From positions 6,101,501-6,165,500 of the forward strand of contig AP031355.1 of NCBI GenBank assembly GCA_037833965.1: a DNA stretch of 64,000 nt, written 5' to 3'. Source of the DNA: Marchantia polymorpha subsp. ruderalis. Its lineage: Eukaryota > Streptophyta > Marchantiopsida > Marchantiales > Marchantiaceae. The notes under the pieces are model-generated. The model was not told the DNA's origin, ran no database searches, and saw only the letters and a program-made list of their open reading frames with translations. This document shows positions 21,497-34,093 of the stretch, piece after piece (positions within the stretch are counted from its first letter, which is position 1; every line of letters begins with the position of its first letter). The position numbers were made by a program, and so were the translations under genes.

Positions 21497-21525
21497 TATA
21501 AAATAGTTCCAGGCGTTTTGCCTGG
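21497..21525 (+). promoter_or_regulatory. LTR TATA box and hairpin (F2 solo LTR)
   Basis: TATAAAATA at 21497 is followed by CCAGGC-GTTTT-GCCTGG (21509-21525), with the same spacing as in F1 but both stem sides changed in step. Confidence 0.65.
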
Positions 21526-22468
21526 GGTTCTTTCCCATCAGAAGTGCAGATCAGGAACCCATTTCCTTTGCGTGTTTGTGTCCTTGAGTTCTGTCACCAC
21601 GCACGAGGAGTTACAACTTAGCGTTCCGCATTTTGTAGCTGAAGGCCTTCGGCCGAATGTTCAGAGCTAGTCCATTGGTTAGAGACTTGAGTAGTTCGGA
21701 TCTGCACCTGCGGGTGACTGCCGATGCTCAGAGCCAGTGACTAGTTAGATACTTGAACAGTTTCGCCCCTACACCTTCGAGTGTTCCTTTCTGATTGTAC
21801 TCCCTTGGGATTTTTCCCCTGAATGCCAAAGTGAAGTTTTGCTACTTCGTGTAAGCCTTGGTTGTAAAATTCAGGTTACGCTGCAGCAGGTGCTTTGAGG
21901 GTAACCCCTGTAGTATTTCTGGGAATGACAAGTGCCTGAGAATTCAAACTCTTCAATAGACTGTTGTTGTGTTACTGGAATGTTTCACAGTGAGTCCTTC
22001 AGTGCGGACCTGTGTTCTCTGCGCGTTTTGTGAGTTGAGAGTGTTGTTCACCGCGTATGAGTGACTTCGATCCGAAGTAGGCAGTCCAAACCGGGTTTCC
22101 TACGCTAGCAGCAAGCTAGTGGAAGCGTTGTAAAAGCCGGAGTTGGAAGTCACTACCCGCAGCTTCGCTGAGTGTACTCTTGAGAGACTTCCCCCCTGAA
22201 ATCTTGAGTAGAGGTCCTAACGGATCTCTGGGTTGTGTTTCTGTAGTTTCAGGTGTGTGTGTGTGTGTGTTACGCTGCACTGTGCGACCTCCGAGTGCGC
22301 TCCGAGTGAACACTTGCAGTATTTCTGGGAGTGACAGTTGCCTGAGAATTCAAACTCCTCAATAGTCTGTTAAAACGTGACACTTTGTACCCTGTGTGTT
22401 CCTCTGTCCCTGTGGGTTCGACCTTTCTACCACTATATTGCAGTTTTAGCCTTTAGGGGGTTATTACA

Positions 22469-22473
22469 TAGAT
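22469..22473. repeat. Target site duplication TAGAT, right copy
   Basis: This is the right-hand copy of the duplication flanking the F2 solo LTR. The following TGTGTCTCAG resumes the interrupted F1-type LTR. Confidence 0.9.
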
Positions 22474-23017
22474 TGTGTCTCAGTTGAGTTCTCAGTCGGG
22501 CCTGTACTCTCTGCGCTTGGTGTGAGTCGAGGGTGACGTCCACTGCGTATGAGGGACTTCGTTCCGAAGTGGGAAGTCCAATCCGGGTTCCCTACGCTAG
22601 TTCCTGGCGGAAGGGCTGTAAAAGCCGGAGTGGGAGTCACTACCTGCAGAGCCGTTGAGTGAACTTTTGAGATACTTTCCCCCTGAAATCCTAAGCGGAG
22701 GTCCTGACCGACCTCCGAGTTGTGCTTTTCCGGTTTCAGGTTGTGTGTGTGTGTGTTGAGTGACTTACGCTGCACTGTGCATCCTCCGAGCATCCTCCGA
22801 GTCGAGCATCCTCCGAGTGACCTCCGAGTCGAGCATCCTCCGAGTGGCCTCCGAGTCGAGCACTGCAGTATTTCTGGGAGTGACAGTCGCCTGAGAATTC
22901 AAACTCTCCAAAAGTCTGTTAAACGTGACACTTTGTACTCTGTGTGTTGCCTCTGTCCTTGTGGGTTCGATCTTTTTACCACCATACTGCAGTTTTAGCC
23001 TTTGGTGGGTTATTACA

Positions 23018-24078
23018 GCCGCCGACTCCTCAGGTGTAGGATTTGTTGCGGCTCGCACCATAGCAAGTAGTGTAGTGTTAGTTTGGACTTAGAAAATATT
23101 AAGTAGTTCAATGCGTCTTGCCTTGGGATTCTTCCAGTTTCGGAAGTGCAGATCAGGAACTCATTTTCTCTACGTGTTTGTGTCCTTAGTTCTGTCACCA
23201 CGCAAGAGGAGCTACAACTTGGCGATCCGCATTTTGTAGTTGAAGGCCTTCGGTTGAATGTTCAGAGCTAGTACACTGGTTAGAGACTTGAGTAGTTCGG
23301 ATATACATCTGCGGGTGATTGCCGATGCTTAGAGCAAGTTACGAGTTAGATACTTGAACAGTTCCCCCTTACTCTTTCGAGTGATTGTTCCTGTTTGTAC
23401 TCCTTCGGGATTTTTCCCCTAAATGCCAAAGTGAAGTTTTGTTACTTCGAGTAAGCCTTGGTTGTAATTCAGGTTACGCTGCAGCAGGTGCCTTCAGGGC
23501 AACCCCTGTAGTATTTCTGGGAATGACAAGTGCCTAAGAATTCAAACTCTTCAATAGACTGTTATGGTGTGCACTGGATCGTTTCTCAGTTGAGTCTCTT
23601 AGTTGGACCTGTGTTCTCTGCGCGTTTTGTGAGTTGAGAGTGTTATTCACAGCGTGTGAGTGACTTCGGTCCGAAGTAGGAAGTCCAATCCGGGTTCCCT
23701 GTGCTAGCAGAAACTAGTGGAAGAGTTGTAAAAGCCGGAGTTGGGAGTCACTACCCGTAGATTCGTTCAGTGTATTCGTGAAAGACTTTCCCCCTGAAAT
23801 CTTAAGTAGAGGTCCTAACCGACCTCTGAGTGATGTTCCATAGTTTCAGGTGTGTGTGTGTGTGTGTGTGTTGAGTGAACTACGCTGCACTGTGCGACCT
23901 CCGAGTGAGCTCCGAGTGAACACTTGCAGTATTTCTGGGAGTGACAGTCGCCTGAGAATTCAAACTCTTCAATAGTCTGTTAAATGTGACACTTTGTACT
24001 CTGTGTGTTGCCTCTGTCCCTGTGGGTTTGACCTTTCTACCACTATATTGCAGTTTTAGCCTTTGGTGGGTTATTACA
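23018..24078 (+). mobile_element. 3' part of an F3-family LTR, outermost host of the left nest
   Basis: The stretch matches, in reverse complement, the 3' part of the F3 solo LTR at 47387-48440, including GGCTCGCACCAT near 23049. It ends in GGGTTATTACA at 24078, which joins unrelated AT-rich DNA. The older F1 LTR interrupts it on the left; its 5' part is outside the window. The TATA equivalent is weak here. Confidence 0.8.
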
Positions 24079-25250
24079 CCAACATACTCCAATCAATGTG
24101 CAACTGATATGGACGACCTCTAATGGATTTCTTCAAGAAGGAAGCGACCACCAACTTGGCATTGAGGTGAACAAAAGCTCTCTCTTGTTCATCTCTCTAT
24201 TGCCATTTTTGATCCGACTTTAGCAACTTATTCAAAGTTTATGCTATATAACTAAACCTCTTCATATACTTCAAGTAGTAGTTTGCCAAGCCATGAATGC
24301 ACAGACTCTACTCACATTTGTCGGATGAGAGAACTATCAAACTACATGGGTAGATCACATGATCCAAGTACTCAATGTTCTTCCGGAAAAATTTACACTT
24401 CCCTGAATATAAATGCAAACCATGAGCCTTCAACCTCTCAAACATAACCTGCAAATGTATCTGGTGTTGCTTCACCATGTCGCTATCACCAAGATATTAT
24501 CAATCTAAGACTATACAAAATCCAGCCCCACTAGGATACTATCTATAACTCTCTAAAACTTGGCAAGTGCATTTTTCAATCCAAGGGTAAGAATCGTCAT
24601 TGATACAAACAATCCTTGTGGTGAGAGTTGATGCCCTTTCGATGAAAATACTGTCTTGGCCTTGTCTTCCTCTCGAATTGACAACTCATGGTCTCCTACC
24701 CGAAGATTTAAAGTATTGAAAATCCTCGCATATTCCACTACATCAAAGATCTCCTTAGGTGTAGGCATAACATACTTATCAAACTTGATCCGCCGATTGA
24801 TAGGACGGTAGTCTCCACACATTCGTCTATCTGTGTAGTTGCCATGTACATACTTCTTCACCGGCATGACAATGGTTGATGCATACTCATCATCTGATCA
24901 ATCCACTAAACCAGCCTCGAGTAGGTCCAACTTCCTACTCCGAATCAAGTCCCTCTTCATATCACTATACCGATAGAGAGGACGCTAGATTTGCGTATCA
25001 CTAGCCAACTCTATATGTATACCTGATCCAATTAAAGCACCCAACTACTTCATATTGAAGGAAAAAAATTCCTATACGCATATAAAAATTGTGTCAACAG
25101 TCGTTCTCTCATCTTGTGATCTAGGGATCAGTCAATGGCTCCCAATCCTTCTCTATAAGTGTGGAAACACGATATCGTTCGAAGCATTTCACTAGCAAGT
25201 TTTTTGGCAAAATACTTACTTATAGAGACTCAAGTGTTCGTTTCGAGAAT
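24079..25250 (-). mobile_element. Decayed Ty3/gypsy pol (reverse transcriptase) fossil
   Basis: On the minus strand, 24553-24867 encodes RT motifs of a gypsy element (MCGDYRPINRRIKFDKYVMPTPKE, then an IREEDKAKT-like block). RT-like coding continues on both sides, to about 24100 with a GLHLYSGKCKFF-like segment. It is not the same family as F1/F2. Several breaks are present and no LTRs are recognised. AGCTCTGATGCCA at 25381-25393 resembles a minus-strand tRNA-Met primer site with one mismatch, but its link to this fossil is uncertain. It is old. Confidence 0.75.
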
Positions 25251-28200
25251 CCTATGAAGTAGAAGGAGTAGGAGCAATTTCCAGACGTTGTATTTATGAA
25301 CAACAAACCGAAAGTATAACCAAAATGAAATGAGATTAAAAACTCACCGATGATAGACCAAAAACCGGATCTAGACGTCTAGCTCTGATGCCATTAGCTT
25401 TCCAAATACTTGGGATCAACAAATGTAATAAGTGACAAAATAGAAGTTTTACCTCTATATCAGAGGGCGCCGTTGCTCTTGTGGAAGTATGGCTCCTATC
25501 CTCCTAGCGATTAAAGTGATGGAAGAGTCACTATGAAAATAAAAAAAATAAAAACAAAAACAAGAGGTGTAGTTAACTTCTCACAATTGTTCCAAACTAT
25601 TAGATCCGAATCAGCAGGTGACAAAGAAGATCCCCACAAACTCCAACCAGGGACTATAACGACATCCGGATCTAGACTCAGAGTGGAGGTTGAATAGTAT
25701 AGAATAAGTGGGACACCCGTGCCATCTCCTAAACTACTCCGTGCACGTACTATGGAACCTCATCAGAAGGTGGGACTAGCGTATATTTGGAGTTCCCCTA
25801 TCCTGAGCACCCCATCAGATACTATCTAGTTCTAATAGCGGCTATTTCACACAGACGTTATATAGCTAAACATGACAATGATTAGATCCTCCCTCTACAC
25901 ACTAGAACACATTCATCACCAATCATTTTTTGAAAACAGATTTGAGACTTCCTTTCACCAACTTACGGATCCGGTCCTGCAGCACTCACTGAACCGGCAA
26001 GACCCAGGGCTTGACGTTACATGCAGAAAATGCAAAAGCTGCTTAAATAGAACCAAGGCGCATAAAGAAGCAAAAGAAGAGACCCATACAAAATCCTTAA
26101 GAGGGTTTAATTACTGAAAACTCTAAACCTACCTGCGATGGCTATGACTGTCTTCAAAACCCTAGCCACCATAAAAAATTCCGAGAGATCATTTTCCGAG
26201 AATTTCGTAGGTGATGACCACGTGCTCACCGCTTTTTGCCACCAGCAGCATGTCGTGTACCACCTAGCTATCATAATCAAGCCTTACAAAACCCTAGATC
26301 TAAACTTAGAAGGTTCAGATCTAATCTACCTAACAGATTCATCTGGTTTAGAATTAATTCAGAAAAATCAAATACCAAGTCTGTGTTCACCTAACTTTCT
26401 CAATGGTATTATTAAGATTTTATCACACCTACTCCGACATAGTTTTCTAGTCTTACTTACACTCTGCTTTTTACTTCAACTTTCCCTAGCAAAGAGGTTG
26501 TGTAAACTAATAAGAATGGCAAAATCTAGTTAATGTTGCGTGTGGACCAATCTTAGCTTCCCACAATAGGCTCTTAAGTTAAGGTCACTTCTTGGAGTGA
26601 AAGTATCATTGCAAATTTTATTGATTTCAAACACAAACATTCACATCAAATTGAGCCAAATTCACTCCACATCTCGGAGATTACAAATTGAAGCTAGCAG
26701 AACAACATAGCTAACCTAGTGAAAGCTATTCCCCTTGCACAAGGCTCAATTCAAAGAACTGACGGTTCTTTGAATATGAGTTTCTATACTCTTCGACAAG
26801 AGTGATCTAATCTAGACTCTATCTAGAATTAAGTCAATTAGAGTTAACCTTAAGCCAATGCTTAATATAAACAATTCTTATACACATGACATGCTTTTCA
26901 ATAACAACATTAAAAAAAGTAAGAAATGTATAAAAAATAGTCAACTAATATGATTTTTTTTAAAGACGTAAAGATAGCATATTATTCAAATTATTTCAAC
27001 AATGCTATGCGTATACATATGAAAAATTGAATGAAAATATAAAACTGAAAAAATGTTGAATCGTAATTTTATCATGAGAGTGAATTGAGAAAAACGAGAT
27101 ATTGCTTGATTGATTAATTTTGTTTATGCATTGCAACTAGTCAAAGTGAAAATACCAAGATTCTATAACAGCTTTACGATAGCAATGAATCTAATTTTCG
27201 TTGTAGATTAGATATTAACAAAATATAACATATTTTTGTTCTGATATTTCAGAAGAAACTAAATGCCAACTCTTATTTCACAAATTTACAATTAGTATAC
27301 TGATTCAACTCAAAAAAATTGGAAATTTTTTATTTGAAACCACCAAATATATGATCTGTTTTAATGCAGTCTTGAAGATGCTCATATAAAATTCTTGCTA
27401 TTTAGATTGCGTCTGAACAAAGCAAAAAACACGTATAGTTTTATCAAAAAATGCACTAAAGAGATGAAGAACTAAATCTGAACATGAGAAGCTTTATGAT
27501 ATACTGTATTTACAAAATAATCATACCAGGATACTAACGACTTATACAATAGTATTGGGGTACGTAAAGTTATCCCTACCATGATGCATGTCGATTTGGT
27601 TAATATCCTCAATGAAAAATTTCGTGTATTTTGTATGAAATATACCATGAAACGTATACGTGTTACTATCATACTCAAATGATTTGGATCATAACTTTTT
27701 AATCGGTCTTACAAAGTCTTTATCTTTGGAAAGTAAACAGCTCATATCGTACTGAACATGGTGAACTGAACTGATCTACAACTTCATTTTTCTCACTAAA
27801 AGTTATTTCATAAAATAACTTTTAGTGAGAAAAATGAAGTTGTAGATCGGGGACAAAAAATAAAATAAAATAATCAATCCATTACATCAACTGAAAGAAA
27901 ATTTCTCTACACCTAACTTGTGGAACTATAATAATTAGATATTGAAAAGTGGAGGAAATTCAAAGAACTCTCTATGCTGCAATCTTCCTAATTTTCTAAC
28001 CAACCTTCAACTTTATTCTAGCTAGGAAAGCGAGAAATTTGACCACCAAGAAGACAACCGTATATCTAATTCAGTAATTTCATTATAAAATTATGCATGG
28101 TTAAATTTAATAGAATTTATTACATATTTCTTTTTTCTCAAATTGGTGTTTATCTGAAATCATAAATGTAAAGCAAAATAGTCTATGACAGGAGTGGCTG

Positions 28201-28400
28201 GGCTCTAGTGGTCTGGCTCTTCGTCACCTTAAGGTAGCAACGGAGGCAAAGGATTGCACTGCACTCGAAACGAACCCAGGTAACAATAGCTAAAGGTATT
28301 TGCAAGCTTAATGGCATCTACGTTTGCAGTTGGAATGAGATTTCACATTATTTCTTTGGTTTGAAGAATGACCTTCAATATTTCTCATTTAATTAGGCAT
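25251..28400. other. AT-rich intergenic stretch, no gene recognised
   Basis: It contains only short open frames (for example 25872-26117 and 26138-26533 on the plus strand) with no recognised domain. Composition turns strongly AT-rich after about 26500. The one striking feature is the palindrome at 27773-27848. No tRNA, rRNA or coding signal is seen. Confidence 0.5.
27773..27848. repeat. 76-bp near-perfect palindrome
   Basis: Two 38-bp arms starting GATCTACAACTTC and ending GAAGTTGTAGATC are exact reverse complements except for one pair next to the centre, with essentially no loop. It could be a foldback or MITE remnant. No target duplication was identified. Confidence 0.85.
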
Positions 28401-28620
28401 TAACTACCTGAAAGTAGGCTCAGTATCGCGCTAAGACCATCGAGAATACGGAGTTGCAGTTTTCGATCAATATGAAAAACCTCCTCCCGACCACTCCGAC
28501 ACTTTGCTGATTGACTGGATACAAATCACAAGCTATATTCATCCCAACTCGTATGCAGATGTTGACTGGATTTCTTCCTTTCAAACATGTAAGAAACGCT
28601 GTTTGCTGATCATGCAAGCT

Positions 28621-28683
28621 TCAGATAGAACAGCTGACACCATGATGTTCCCCATAGATGATGGTGTCAGCAGTTCTATCTGA
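28621..28683. repeat. Hairpin with 23-bp arms and 17-nt loop
   Basis: The arms start TCAGATAGAACAGCTGACAC and end GCAGTTCTATCTGA, with one mismatch. The stem is about the size of a small-RNA duplex, but the whole hairpin is short for a plant miRNA precursor. It lies in the repeated flank upstream of the peroxidase relics. Confidence 0.75.
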
Positions 28684-29150
28684 AACTTTTCTGATCATCG
28701 TTCCCATACAGATAGTCCTCCCTATAAATCCTAGGTTCATTCCAGCTACAAGTCTACATGTTGACATCAATCGATCAACAAATTTTAACAATTTTGACAC
28801 CAATGACAGTCCTTACATACTGCACTTCAAAGTTATGTTTTGGGAATCAATGGTTATCGGATTTATTACGCGGGGAAGAGTAGTTACAAGCTTGGACTCG
28901 GATCATTCAAAGAATGAGATTCATCTAATTCATTTGTATCTACACCCAGTGCTATGTTATCCTATAGTTGCAAATATGACATAGGACATAAACCAATACG
29001 CACCATTGATTCCGACTTTTAGACTAATCTACTTGAATCTACAAACTCTGGAAGAAACAAATATCTTATTGAAGGGTTCCAAGAGTGAGATCCGATAGCC
29101 TTAATTACTTACAGAATATGGAAAATAGCGCAACAATGAATCACTGAACT

Positions 29151-29196
29151 AGAATTTGGGTTCAACAAAGGCGCAGTGTCTTCTCCAGCCGTAGGC
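29151..29196 (-). pseudogene. 3'-end relic of a class III peroxidase (last 14 codons)
   Basis: The minus strand reads YGWRRHCAFVEPKF and a stop, the exact C-terminus of the intact genes. A matching 3' flank extends to about 28835 (the ATCAATGGTTATCGG block). Upstream exons are absent. It is a remnant of a further gene copy in the array. Confidence 0.8.
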
Positions 29197-29269
29197 CATT
29201 CTGTCCTTAGTGAGATTAGACTGCCTTAATTTCTTAGCAAGAGATAGCACAACAATGCATCACTGGACT

Positions 29270-29310
29270 GGACAAGAATTTGAGTTCTACAAAGGCGCAG
29301 TGTCTTTACT
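29270..29310 (-). pseudogene. Second short 3'-end peroxidase relic
   Basis: AGAATTTGAGTTCTACAAAGGCGCAGTGTC corresponds in reverse to the C-terminal codons DTAPL/CAFVEP..F of the family, in degraded form. Matching 3' flank DNA follows at 29330-29500. Confidence 0.6.
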
Positions 29311-29648
29311 TTTCACAAATCCTGCATAGTCATCATCTCACAATCAATGGTTATTGGATTTATTACATAGTGAAGAGTAAGTTACAAGCTTGGATCATTC
29401 CAAGAATGAGATTCACCTAATTCAATTGTATCTACATCCACCACTAGTGTTTTCTGACCCTATAGCTACACATGTGATATAGGAACATGATCCAAGGTGC
29501 ACCACAGATTTACAGTTATCTTGACTAAATGCCTACTTCTGAAAGCAATAACCGTCTTATTGAAGGCTGCATGGAGCAAGATCCAATAGCCAAAATTACT
29601 CACAACGAATGGAACAAATGGAAACTAGCGTGACAATGCATCGCAGTA

Positions 29649-31196
<1,548 letters not shown>

Positions 31197-33851
31197 TGGT
31201 GCTAGAACAATGCCAACTGCTCTCTCCCGAGACAGTCTTAGCCCTGTCAACAAGTGGACGATCTGGACCTCGCACCCAGTCGAAGGCTGTCCGACCACAT
31301 AAATTGATCAGACTCACCTTCCTGCAAAATGCCATCATCTAAAGAGTTAGAGAAAGAAAGAAAATCCGAGATGCATGCTGGAAAGAAAAAATTGCTACGG
31401 CTGAACAAATATACGAAGTACTCGGCAAATGAAACTTGAACATCCAACAGCAGCGTGTGCGCCCAGAAAACGAGATAAACTCACGAGCTGAATTGAGGTC
31501 AAAGATCAGATGGAGCTCGTCCAACTTGTGATAATCATTCCTCTCTTTGGTCTTTTATACTTGAGTATAGGATCTATGTGGTTCCATCGATATATTGCAC
31601 GCTGACTTGTCATTCCTGACTGTAAATTTGATACAATATATAATAATTCTATTTGTAATGACGCTCGGTAAATTATATTGGAAATGCATATCAAATTGGA
31701 AGCTCAACCATGGAAGCTAGGTGTTCTTATCGAAATGAGATGTGATCACACTTCACACGATAGTTTATTTCAGATCCAGAGTAGTAAAATATTACCACCT
31801 TTTCTGATCTCTTTTGGAGGAGCAACTCATGATCGTTTCAGTGGAATGGTGATATTTTTTATGGATTTTGTTCCTTCGGTAGAAAAAAAACGATTTGGAG
31901 CTTATAAGACCGAATCTTCAGTAGTTAAACAATGAAGATCACGAGTTGGTCAAAATCGGCAACTTCAGACACATCATGTGATGAAGCAAATAAGCTCAGA
32001 AACGTCCAAAATGTCAGCACTATCACTGCAGAGTATAGTACACAGAACACACGTCCTGTTTTCCTTACTCTGCGGTACCTGAAAGACCGTGCGGCTACTC
32101 CGACAAGAATCTAGCTGAGATATAATATGAAACTTTTAAGAAGGTTGGGATTCACATAGCTGGAATCCAAGCGCCTTGTGGTAGCTTCTTTCATTGACGT
32201 GAATGTTTTGGATTTGTCGGACAACCGAATAACTCTCCTCATCTGCTTTGACCTCTGATAGCCAATGCAATCCAAGATACTGCATTCAGGAGGAGTTCCT
32301 ACTTCTTTTGCCTTTAAGATGCCAAGTTTAGATCTTGTACTATTTCTTTCAAGTAGAAATAATCATTTGTTGTCCATATATTGATCCCACGTGTACGAAG
32401 AATAAATTGTGCATCCTCAAGTTGAGGTTTTAGCTTAACATTGTGGATGTCCTCCACACTAACAAAATTTATTCATTATTTGTAGAAGCTATCATCATAA
32501 AGGGCCACAGCATATTTGGCAGGGGTAGAGTATACCGTACATCTATTCGGAATTTTTTTGCTAGTGTTTGTTGAAGTTTGATTGATTTAGGTACGCGATG
32601 AAATGCCGAAGTTACATCTTGGTGACTGCAAAGTTTTATTTCACTTGGATTGGAGTGAATGCAGAGATGTCACGGTAACTCCAAACTAAATTTACCTTTC
32701 AGACTACGGAATCAAAACTATCTACTCGAAGTTACGATGTAAAGAAATGTTATGGAATTTTTTAAAATATTTTTTTTTCAAGGATCACATTTCTAATAGA
32801 ACCGGCTAAAATAAGTCTCTGACAAGCTGACTTGTGTTTTCATATTTGATACATATATACCCAAGAACGGGTGGTTGACACAGCTCATAAGAAGTATTAT
32901 AAGTAAAGATTAGGATATAATGAATGGGCCGAACTACGCAGATGCCATTAGTGTTCGCCTGGAATCTCATATTCCGAACTGTGAAAATATTTCTCATCAC
33001 CGGGGGAGAGCAGATTCCACGTATGAAATTGATGCGGTTCATTCTATAAGTCGGGAGTTTCTAGCATCCCTTTTTTCTACACGTAATCGTTCCAGTCTAC
33101 AAGGTCAGAGATTCAGTCTCAGGAAGTTTGACTCATATCCTTCTCCCCAACTTCTGAAAGTCATCGATTCTTAGTATCACATTCCATGCTCATCATGCGT
33201 AGCACCGTGATAAGGGAACGCAAAAGGTTGTAAGATTCTTGACCTTTCCATAGATGTAAAGGATACATGGGTTTAAAATCTGATCACATGCAGTTCCAAA
33301 AAGGTCTACCTCTTCCATGACACCGCTGTAAATTACAATATAATATGTAAAGTGTCAATCCATAAGATCATGGCCAGCTTGCGATATTAAAATACTAAAT
33401 ATTGAGGAGTGAAAATCACAGTGCGGAATATACTACTCTGACCGCTTGAAATGTTGAAACAGAGGTGTAAAAGTACGCCGAAATGAACGAATTATCACAT
33501 GTTGGACCATCTTCTTCCAGATTTTCGAACTCAACTCAGCTCGTAAGTTTTATAACGTTCCTTTCCTTGGAAATATGAGACTGGTCTTGGATCGTCTTTG
33601 CTAAACAAGTTTCTTTCATCGTTTCTTTCAAAGCTGCGCACGAATCTCGTTTTTAAGCGACTTTCACGTTGACGTGAATTGGAGATTTTCATTCTTTGGC
33701 TGAAAGCTCAGATGATGGCATTGCGCAGGAAGGTGAGTCTGATCAATTTATGTGGTCGGACCACCTTGGACTGGGTGCGAGGTCGTTATCGTCCACTTGT
33801 TGACAGCGCTAAGACTCTCGGGAGAGAGCAGTTGGCATTGTTCTAGCACCA
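31197..33851. other. Shared upstream region between divergent peroxidases A and C
   Basis: This 2.65-kb non-coding stretch separates two head-to-head start codons. It includes both leaders, the copy A TATA box and a degraded TATA (TGTAAAAG at 33466-33473) for copy C. A G-box core, CCACGTGT, lies at 32386-32393. No gene is recognised inside it. Confidence 0.6.
31552..31559 (-). promoter_or_regulatory. TATA box of peroxidase copy A
   Basis: TATAAAAG on the minus strand lies about 355 bp before the ATG. Equivalent boxes lie at 38487 and 41850, at similar distances from their genes. Between box and ATG two GTRAGT donor-like sites (GCTCGTGAGT near 31480 and AAGGTGAGT at 31312-31319) are conserved among copies, so the 5' leader may be spliced. 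Confidence 0.6.
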
Positions 33852-34093
33852 ATGGCTTCAACCAGTTCGACTCCGCGTACTACTTGGACCTGCTCACGAA
33901 CAAGGGCCTGCTGGAGTCCGACGTGGCGCTCTTGAGCGACCCGCTGGGCATGGAATATGCCATCAGAGCGGTGCAAGATCCCATGGCCTTTCTGAACGAG
34001 TTCGGATGGGCCATGATCAAAATGGGCGCCATTCCTGCGCTCGAGCCCTATGGCTGGAGAAGAAACTGCGCCTTCGTTGAACCCAAATATTAG
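33852..34093 (+). pseudogene. Peroxidase copy C: start codon region fused to last exon by internal deletion
   Basis: The leader and first codons (ATGGCTTCAACCAG) match intact copies B and D. Sequence then jumps straight into the middle of exon 4 (TTCGACTCCGCGTACTAC) and runs to the normal stop (WRRNCAFVEPKY). About two thirds of the gene, including haem-binding exons 1-4a, is missing. The junction is TTCGA (33866-33870), shared by exon 1 and exon 4 of the parent gene, so a microhomology-mediated deletion is likely. The start and exon 4 are in different frames. The 3' flank (34094-34410) is retained. Confidence 0.88.

Larger units (their letters stand above)
17125..22468 (+). mobile_element. 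F2-family solo LTR, 5,344 bp, with intact internal ORF
   Basis: It starts TGTGGTACCCCAC and ends GGGGTTATTACA. TAGAT at 17120-17124 and at 22469-22473 is a perfect 5-bp target duplication, and the host LTR reads on cleanly either side. No primer site, gag or pol is attached, so it is a solo LTR left by LTR-LTR recombination. Its layout matches F1: GC-rich leader, long ORF, TATA box, long leader. Confidence 0.93.
15001..23017 (+). mobile_element. Older F1-type LTR, split by two later insertions
   Basis: 15001-17124 and 22474-23017 are two parts of one F1-like LTR. The first resumes in mid-ORF right after the F1 element, and the second ends in GGGTTATTACA. The interruption is the F2 solo LTR at 17125-22468. 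The 5' part lies before the window. It differs from the intact F1 LTR by many substitutions, so it is clearly older. Confidence 0.85.

Noticed and set aside
25872-26533. Two short plus-strand frames in AT-rich DNA
   Set aside because: No recognisable domain, homology, promoter or splice context; such lengths arise by chance.
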